64,000 nucleotides of DNA from Cryptomeria japonica (Eukaryota; Streptophyta; Pinopsida; Cupressales; Cupressaceae): positions 331,447,302 through 331,511,301 of the forward strand of contig NC_081413.1 in the NCBI RefSeq assembly GCF_030272615.1, written 5' to 3'. Position numbers and translations under genes: made by a program. The notes beneath the pieces are model-generated. The model saw only the letters and a list, made by a program, of their open reading frames with translations, ran no database searches and was not told the DNA's origin. Each line of letters starts with the position of its first letter. The first letter of the stretch is position 1. This document shows, piece by piece, positions 56,886 through 64,000 of the stretch.

Positions 56886-57070
56886 CTTTGAACCTTGAAC
56901 CAAGAACCGAAAGGTTCAAAGGTTCAAGTTCAATATTGAGAAATAACACAAAACAAAACATAAAACAGTCTCCACGATAAAACAAAGGACAATGAACGAG
57001 CAAAGACATAGCCGATGCATGATCAACTTTGAACCTTGAACCTTGAACCGAAAAGGTTCAAAGGTTCAAG
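56886..57070. repeat. Pair of GAACCTT inverted repeats upstream of ORF H
   Basis: CTTTGAACCTTGAACC (56886-56901) with GGTTCAAAGGTTCAAG (56913-56928), and a second set, CTTTGAACCTTGAACC extended by one more TTGAACC (57027-57049) with GGTTCAAAGGTTCAAG (57055-57070), about 141 bp apart. A weaker third trace lies at 57146-57195. They lie on the 5' side of H. The rest of 56621-57437 shows no gene. Confidence 0.8.
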
Positions 57071-57437
57071 CTCAATACAAATTTCAACAAAGCGCTCGCC
57101 TTTACCATAAAACAAATCCGCAAAGACAACTATCTTTAAAGTGTGCTTTGAACTTGAACTTTGAACTAAGGAAATGTTCAATGACTTGGGTTCAAAGGGA
57201 GGAAATACACGACCAAAAAGGTAAAGTAAATATTAAAGGGAGACCTTCGAATTGAAACTTGAAGAAAGGAAGGGAGGACTAACATATTGATAAAAGGGTT
57301 TTTGTTTATGAGGAGGAAAATGAAGACAACCTTGTTTGAAAAATAAAGAAGTTAATATACATAAGGTTGTTGGTCCAGATAAATGTAATATCAAATCGGA
57401 ACTCCTACTTCAATAAGAGAGTTGACATAAAGCCAAA

Positions 57438-57701
57438 ATGAGTCCTCTCATGCAAAAAAATAAAGAATACATTGAAGAAGACCGATTTTGGGATGACTTA
57501 GAGAATTTTTTCTTAAATTTTGATGCCAACCCAATATCTTTTGTAGAGAAAAAACATGAGCAACATGAGAAAAGTGCAGAAATTTCTAAGTTTTTGTCAA
57601 ATCAATCATACAAAATAGACTCTACAATTCAACAAGAGGATGAAGAAGCATTCCATACGCACAAAATCAATAAAGAGTGTTCTAAATTTGTTATTTCATG
57701 A
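57438..57701 (+). CDS. Small sense ORF in D of unknown function
   Basis: 87 codons, acidic and Lys-rich (EEDRFWDDLENFFLNFD). After the stop the same frame continues with VFSIRHLVEMEGNKVLQVIF and EIKDEAKFIVAAKREW to about 57830. Possibly a decayed D protein. No domain recognised. Confidence 0.3.
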   Translation: MSPLMQKNKEYIEEDRFWDDLENFFLNFDANPISFVEKKHEQHEKSAEISKFLSNQSYKIDSTIQQEDEEAFHTHKINKECSKFVIS

Positions 57702-59550
57702 GTATTTTCCATTAGACATCTAGTTGAGATGGAGGGAAACAAAGTATTACAAGTTATATTTGTTCCCAAATATGAAGTTGAAATTAAAGATGAAGCTAAA
57801 TTTATAGTGGCAGCTAAAAGAGAATGGTTTTAGCTCTCTTATCCACTTCAAAGTAGCAGTATATATTGTCATAATGAAGTTGTAAGTGAGTTTCTCAATG
57901 TCTTTCAAAAGTCATTGTAGTTGTTTGTTAAGTTTCTACTGGTGTTACAACTCTTTTTGGTTGCACATAAGAATGTGAAGCATTGTAAGTTGATAAGAAA
58001 GGGTAGATATTTCATAGTATCAATGAATGAATTTGTTTAAGTAAGTCTTGTTTGATAGTTAGTGTAGGTTAGGATAGGTTTTAATTCAATAAGTGCTCTT
58101 GCACAATGTTTTAGATGACTTTTTCTTCAATAGTTAGTTAGGTGTTGTCTAGTGGATTTGTTTCCCCAATTCTTCTTATTCAAAGGACCATTTTAAAGGT
58201 GTTCACAACTGGTTGGTAAGTCATATTTCAAGGTCACTTATTTTTTAAGGTTGTGAGTCATTCATGTCTTCAATTTTGAAAGAAATTCTACGTGTATGTT
58301 GTTAAAAAAAATTCATTAGGTAGTTGGGTTTTCATAGAATGAAGAATTTCTATCCAATTGATTTTATCCAATTGGTCTAATAAGATTTAATTTAATGTTA
58401 ATGGACTATAATTAAAGTAATATCAAATTAATAGGATGGAGGAGCAATTTCTATTTAGGAAGTTGGCAACATTTTTTAAGTTACTTGCAGCAATTGTAGT
58501 GTGACTAAACAATCAACTTGCACCCACTTCCAAGAAACCTACAACAAATATTGATGTCAAATATGAAACACTCTTAAAGGGACCTATACATTCAAGTCTT
58601 TCGAGACCTATATTTTTAGATGTTCACCAAATTTGTAACTGTTCAAATCACCAAAGGTACTAAAATTTATGATTTCCATTTATTTTTAATATATACCGCT
58701 TTTAGTTAATTGACTATCTATGTCTTGCAATGTGTTCATCAATTGTCATTGTTATAATTACATTCTTCATAATTAATTTATTTTTCCACCCTCATCCATT
58801 CATTTCCATTTGAGGAAAAATGGCCTTTAAATTGGTGGGAAATATACATGCCTTGTATTGTTGTCCTACACCATAAAAAGATGATCTTGTCATACTTTCA
58901 TACCTCCTAGATTCATGACTATCTTTTAATCATTTAAAATGTTATTGTATTCATTTTCCTTTGTCATTGTTGCCCCAAAGTGATACAGAGATATTATTCA
59001 TGAGGCATGAAGATAACAATGTTGAAAATAAAGATGAAGAGCTATAGGAGCCTTAGTGGGCAACAAGGTCACATAAATTTATGAGCAATGCACAGCAAAT
59101 AAAGGAAGATAGCCATGATGCGAGTGCAAAGAAAAGAAGTGAAGAATTTTAAAATCAATAAAGCATAAGATTGCAAGCAGGAATTCAAATTATAAAATAT
59201 TTAAGGGACAATCTATAATGGAAGAACAATGAGAAAATATTGTTTTATGAAGAGACAACAAAGAGACAAGGTACATCTATAAGAGGAAGGATATTAACAA
59301 GAAGACAATGATAATACTGAAGCATAGTAGTGGAAACACGAGTCTTTAAACTGACTATGTACAACATAAAATATGATGGAACAACACCTAGGAATGGTAA
59401 TCTAATAAAAAGAATGTAGGAAATATTTTCAAACCATTTATATTAGAAAATATAATGAGAAGAAAAGGATATGACAGTTAGAAGATTTCATCCTAGTATC
59501 TTTCATGCATAACATATGTCTATCCATTTCTTGAGAATAAGCAAGATTTT
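57702..59550 (+). other. 3' internal region of D
   Basis: AT-rich, with no ORF beyond noise and no strong repeat. It ends in a purine-rich stretch leading to the PPT. Confidence 0.5.
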
Positions 59551-59562
59551 AGCTGGGGGAAG
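59551..59562 (+). other. Polypurine tract of D
   Basis: AGCTGGGGGAAG directly before the 3' LTR TGATGA; similar in form to Athila tracts. Confidence 0.75.
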
Positions 59563-61059
59563 TGATGAGTCAATAAATTGACAATAATATTCCATGATTT
59601 ATGACACTTTACCTCATTTTATAGTTCCATTCTAAGACATTTCCAAACATCTCCCTGGTTTCATGAAGCATTAACTAAAATTAATGATATTTGATTAGCA
59701 TTTGTATGTCTAGCTAGTTAATGTTAAATAATAGTAATATATTATGATTAGTGGTTATTATTAACTGATAAGTATTTTGGAAGGATTAAAATGTTTTTTT
59801 TTTAGTGGTTTTAGTTGTTCATCCATCTAGAAAGAAGAAGGGACATGTTGGTAATTGACAGATGCAGTTGTTGACTGGAAGTGCAAAAAAAGTCAAAAAA
59901 ATAGTTTCAGTAAAATGGACATATCTCCCTCAATTCTTAAAAGTTTTAGGTATTAAAAATTATTTGGAAATATTAAAGGATATATAAACACCCTTTAAAC
60001 TATTTGAGTTGATTCATAATATTTAATGAGAAGCATTCACCAAAAGTTGACTGAGAAAAACTAGCAAATGTTTTAGGCAACTGTTAAGGAATGAGTTCTA
60101 ATTTAATTCAAAATTTTAAACCTCTTGATTATCTCATGTATTTGGAAGTTATTGAAGACAAGTAATAATAAAGAAACATCTGTAAATAATACATCATGAC
60201 TCATTAGTCATTATGACATGTTTTTAGTTGTAACAGTTCAGGATGTTGTAAAGAGTTTGATTTGGATTGTGACACCATCAACTCATTTAGTTTGGTCTTT
60301 ATTATTAGTTATATAAAGAATAAGTCATATCCTTATTTTCATGGGAGAATGGACATGTGTTACAAGTTTATTACAGTCTTAATCAATCTAGCTATGGGAT
60401 TCTATCTACAAATATGAGATCTTGTTGAGTTGTGGGATAGAGAGTATCCAATTAATGTTGAGTCTTGTCAATGGTGTCTATGTTCAAGCAAGTTTGAAAT
60501 ATGTTCATGTAATATTTGGTTTGTAATAAGAAGATGATTTGAGAAATGAAGCTTGTAGATTGTATATTGAATGCTAATGACTAAGATTGAAGCCACTCAA
60601 GAAAGGGCTACTTGAGGAAATGTGACTTTGTAGTAGTTTAGATCTGTAATAGTTTAGATTGTTCATTATTTTTACCTTTTTAGTGAGTTTTTTATGATAT
60701 GTTTTGTTTTAGCATATTTGATTTTGTTAGCTTCAGAGTAGTCTTCTCATAGCCACTATTGTTGCCAATAACTAGTCACCCACAACCATTGTCGTGTAGT
60801 TAGAATTATTTCCAATATTGTTATCTTTTCAATTCAGTTTATTGCTTTCAGTTTATTTTTTATACACAACTAATGGAACATCCTAGAAAGCTTTCCTAGT
60901 GTACATACAATACCGACATTATTGAAGAAGATGTGTCCCTAGTTGATAATTAAATGAACCTCTGCTTAGGACATTAAGTTACCCCATTGGGCACATCTGA
61001 CCAGGTTGAGAACGTGACATACTACACAAACCTTTTATGTACATGGTAGAAGATAATTA
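59563..61059 (+). repeat. 3' LTR of element D
   Basis: About 1497 bp. Aligns over its whole length with 14145-15551 plus 52038-52221 and has no insertion at the point where A entered the 5' copy (near 60880). TATA TATATAA near 59980. It is followed by GCATG (61060-61064). Confidence 0.88.
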
Positions 61060-61064
61060 GCATG

Positions 61065-61460
61065 AATCCATGGTCTACCTAGAAGAAGGTTATAATTGAG
61101 GTGTTGGTCATGACATGAATAGGTGTGGGTAAAGTCGTGGGTCCTACTATGATAGGTAATATGATTATACCAACATTATCAAAGCCACCAACATAGAGAG
61201 AATTAGGTTGAATGAAGGAATAATCCTAATTGATCTTATCTAATAGGTCAATGCTACAAACATTAAGGCTTGAACCATTGTCAATTAAGGTACGTCTTAT
61301 CTTATGTTCATGAATGCAAGGTGTGATCATGAGGAGATCATTTTGATTTTCAACCTCTAAAGAAAGAAATTCATCTTGTGAGAATATAACACCTTGTTTG
61401 GTAATCCTTGTGCTTTGTATCACTGCAACACCCATTTTATAATCAATTTTTCAAGTTGCC
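61065..61460 (-). pseudogene. Element G, part 1: gypsy aspartic protease
   Basis: Minus strand: QDEFLSLEVENQNDLLMITP, then IRRTLIDNGSSLNVCSIDLL (catalytic DNGSS) at about 61320-61235. After a stop, VGGFDNVG, and in another frame NYNLLLGRPWIHA up to the D insertion. The DNGSS active site and different downstream sequence set G apart from the Tat elements here (DGGAG, DNGAG). The upstream gag is not recognisable. Confidence 0.75.
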
Positions 61461-64000
61461 TTGCAAACATAGGGTTTTTTTTGTTAATTTTTTGCGTTGG
61501 TGCACACTACAACACCCATTTCACAATTAAATTCTTAGATTATTTAGAAAATAGGATTTTTTTCTTTGTAATCTTTCTTAGGGTGATTCAATTTTATAAG
61601 ACACCTTGCTGACCAAGATTGACTCTCCTTGCAAGCATGGAATATCCAACATAACACACCTTATTGGCTAGTGGAATTCATGCTCTCTCTCTCTCCATGG
61701 ACTCATCATAACATACCTTTCTAGTTGTTGGATCATGGTTTCTTGTCTCATCAAATGGTGTATGTCCTTGTTCTTTCTATAAGTCCATGTATTCTCTTAC
61801 AATGGCATATTGAGAATGATATTAGCAATTGAGACATTTTTTATGTCAAGGTCTCTTCAACTAGTTGACTTGGAACCATTTGTTTGCTTTATAACTAATA
61901 TTTTTTTTGTGTATATTTGAAGGCTATTTGCAAGGATTGATAGGATCTATGCTTAGGGGCGTGATCCTCCCTAAAACTTATTTAAATCCTATCCCTGGCT
62001 TGTCTTGCTCTCAAATTCTCTTTCTCTTTATTTCTACTTTACTATATTTATGAGTTTAAGTGCATACCCTCGCTAAAGTTGGGGCTAAATATAGTGTCGT
62101 AAATTTCACTCCTTTAGTTATGAGTCTTATTTCACACTCTCCTTAGTATTTATTTTTTCTTATACCTCTAAGTATCTTGAGACATCTTCTTGTCTTGAAT
62201 TAATCCTCAATCCAATAATATGAGTCATATCTTACTTTAAAACATCAACATATTCTTATTTGGGCACTTATTTTAAGCCTTCCCTTTCTCCCATTTCATT
62301 TTAAGCTTAAATTGGTCCTTTCTCATTTTTAAATTCAATGCACTTTTTCCCAAACTTAAATGTTGTCAACTTGTATAGTTTTCAGATTTGGTATTAGGGC
62401 CCTATTATCTTGCCACCCTTAAAATTTGCGCCTATTTTGTTAGGACTATGTGGCTTAGTCTGATGTTTTTTGGCTAAAATTCTAGTAGTATAAAGTATCA
62501 ACCTTGGCATTTCTATATCTATCCTCGAAGTTGGAATATGAACATTTTAAGTAAGCTAAAAAGTGAATTTGCCTTGAGAACCCTATATGATACATCATTC
62601 CTAATTCATTTCATTATCTCCTCTCATTCTTATAATATAAGAGCTATCATTCCAATTCAAAATAAGATCCATGTTTAAGGAGCATCAAGCTATAGCAACG
62701 AATCTTCAATTATTATTTCATGTTGGATTTTATGATGATTTATTATGTTATTGCATCAACACATGGAGGACTTATTCTAAGGGCATTGCATTATTAATAA
62801 CATTAGTATTCAATTAATATAATTATCCCGGTTCAATATTTTACTTCAAATTTTTATTTATTTCTTGATCATCATTATTGTATGGTTGAGTCAAACTTGG
62901 GGTTTGACTGAGGCAAGCCCCTATACGACCCAACACCAATTTTGTCTCCTTTTGTGCATATCCATGTTGGAATTATATGTTGTTGTGGTTGTCATTGATG
63001 TCAAACTTATTATTCTATATAAAGTCTGTGGTGCAGAGATATCTTGCTATATTGGTGTTGTAGTTATTTTATTGGTTGTTCTGGAAGTGTTTAGGCCTGG
63101 GAATTGTTCTTGATGTTGCTTGGTGTTGTTATCTTCTTTGGTTATGTTTTTGGCATTGTGGATATGTTAGTTTTGTGGTCGGAAATATCTTTGTGTTCTC
63201 TAGATGTTGTGGTATGTTTCATTTTCGGTTCTGATATTCTATGTTAATCCCTCTTTGGTCCAGATATGATTCATGGAAGGTAATTCGTGTGATATGGGTG
63301 TCATCGTAGCGTGTGGAGATCTGAATAAGAGTAATTTACATTGTAGAATATGTTTTGGCCCGTTAATTGTCTATATGGACACATTACATGTTGGAATGTT
63401 GTGGGTTATATTATGGTGTTTGCAAATCGGTCGATTGGACTTAAGAAGATGTGTTTTGGTCCCCTCTTTCTCTTGGAGTGCACTAGCATGTGTGTTTTTT
63501 GTTTAGAAGGTGTATTTTGTTTTTAGGTCGACTTGGTTCAAGCTTTGATGATCTATCTTGTATATAAAAAATGTATGTGATTGAGTTGTAAGTAAGTGTG
63601 AAAGAGAGTGTGATGTGGTGATAGTCAGCGAAATTTAATGGAGAGAAGAGAAGAAGAGTTGTATTTGAATGATATGCAATTTGTTTGAGATTGTAGTGAA
63701 AATATGAGATAGTGAGTTTACAGATGAGGTCTAAGTTATGTGTGTTGATGTTGGTCGCTTGATGCAGAGTTCAAGGACAACTTCATTAGTAGATCTTTTT
63801 TTTTTTAAATCAATTTGTTGTATCTTACACTGTTGTAGTTAGCATCAGGTTTGCAAGTCATTTTTGTATCTTGCCCCAAGAACAATTAGCCTTGGTCTGC
63901 AAGTCTAGATCAGTGAGCTCTCTGATTGTAATTTGATATACATAGAGGATATATTTGGTTGGCAGGTGCTCACTGTGGTTTTTACCTGTTTAGGTTTTCC
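61461..64000. other. Right flank, no gene recognised
   Basis: 61461-62860 is AT-rich and pyrimidine-rich on the plus strand (CTCTCTCTCTC near 61685), without a credible ORF. 62960-63980 is GT-rich and contains GTTGTCATTGATGTCAAAC-like text near 62985, reminiscent of Copia LTRs. The two open stretches at 62865-63113 and 63273-63506 lack any domain and are judged chance. Probably further decayed retroelement sequence, possibly the upstream part of G. Confidence 0.4.

Larger units (their letters stand above)
14145..61059 (+). mobile_element. Element D: old LTR retrotransposon with Athila-type PBS, host of A
   Basis: LTRs start TGATGA, and a 5-bp TSD GCATG flanks the whole (14140-14144 and 61060-61064). 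Without A the element is about 10.4 kb. Inside are a PBS of the TGGCGCC-TTG-C-GGGA type used by Athila, a short leader, a long antisense ORF (53248-56620), a small sense ORF, and a polypurine tract. I find no gag-pol. LTR divergence is clearly greater than in A, B or F, so D is the older insertion. It may be non-autonomous or have lost its coding part. Confidence 0.8.

Noticed and set aside
56886..57200. Heat-shock-element reading of the GAACCTT repeats
   Set aside because: GAA and TTC blocks are not at the 5-base spacing required for nGAAnnTTCn arrays.

Overview
This is 64 kb of AT-rich plant nuclear DNA made almost entirely of LTR retrotransposons. I see no host gene, rRNA, tRNA gene or CRISPR array. 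Dual-RNase H Ty3/gypsy (Tat-lineage) elements with antisense plant-mobile-domain ORFs indicate a land plant with a large, repeat-rich genome. A gymnosperm is plausible, but the sequence does not prove it.

The layout is a set of nested insertions. G is an old minus-strand gypsy fragment (13228-14139 and 61065-61460). D (14145-61059, TSD GCATG) is an old element with an Athila-type primer-binding site, inserted in the protease of G. A (15552-52032, TSD GATAG) is a 36.5-kb interval inserted in the 5' LTR of D. B (22661-40133, TSD CTTAT) is a 17.5-kb Tat-like element inserted in the protease active-site region of A. To the left lies F (1670-13227), a relative of A that has lost the second half of pol. 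F is itself broken by C (minus strand, 1-1669) and by a Copia-like LTR (2800-4307). Joining the flanks of B and of D restores the host reading frames. The intact 3' LTR of D serves as an empty-site reference for A.

A and B share one plan: LTR, PBS, long leader, gag (CX2HX4HX4C knuckle), protease, G-patch and acidic linker, RT, degenerate RNase H, second RNase H, integrase, non-coding spacer, antisense ORF with a plant mobile domain (PMD), polypurine tract, LTR. The coding regions are eroded mainly by in-frame stops, with a few frameshifts, so they are annotated as pseudogenes.

The most interesting signals lie outside gag-pol. (1) The antisense PMD ORF in A and B looks like a complete reverse-strand gene, with its own TATA box, a small basic first exon, a phase-0 intron and a PMD exon. 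(2) A, B and C each carry their own degenerate array of a CpG-containing motif. In A and B the array lies upstream of both the sense gag and the antisense PMD exon, in matching orientation. (3) B has a string of hairpins at 38370-38907 with constant loops and changing but complementary stems. (4) A 55-nt structured block between pol and the antisense ORF is almost identical in A and B. (5) A leader hairpin is shared by A, B, C and F. D carries a different long antisense ORF of unknown family instead of recognisable gag-pol.
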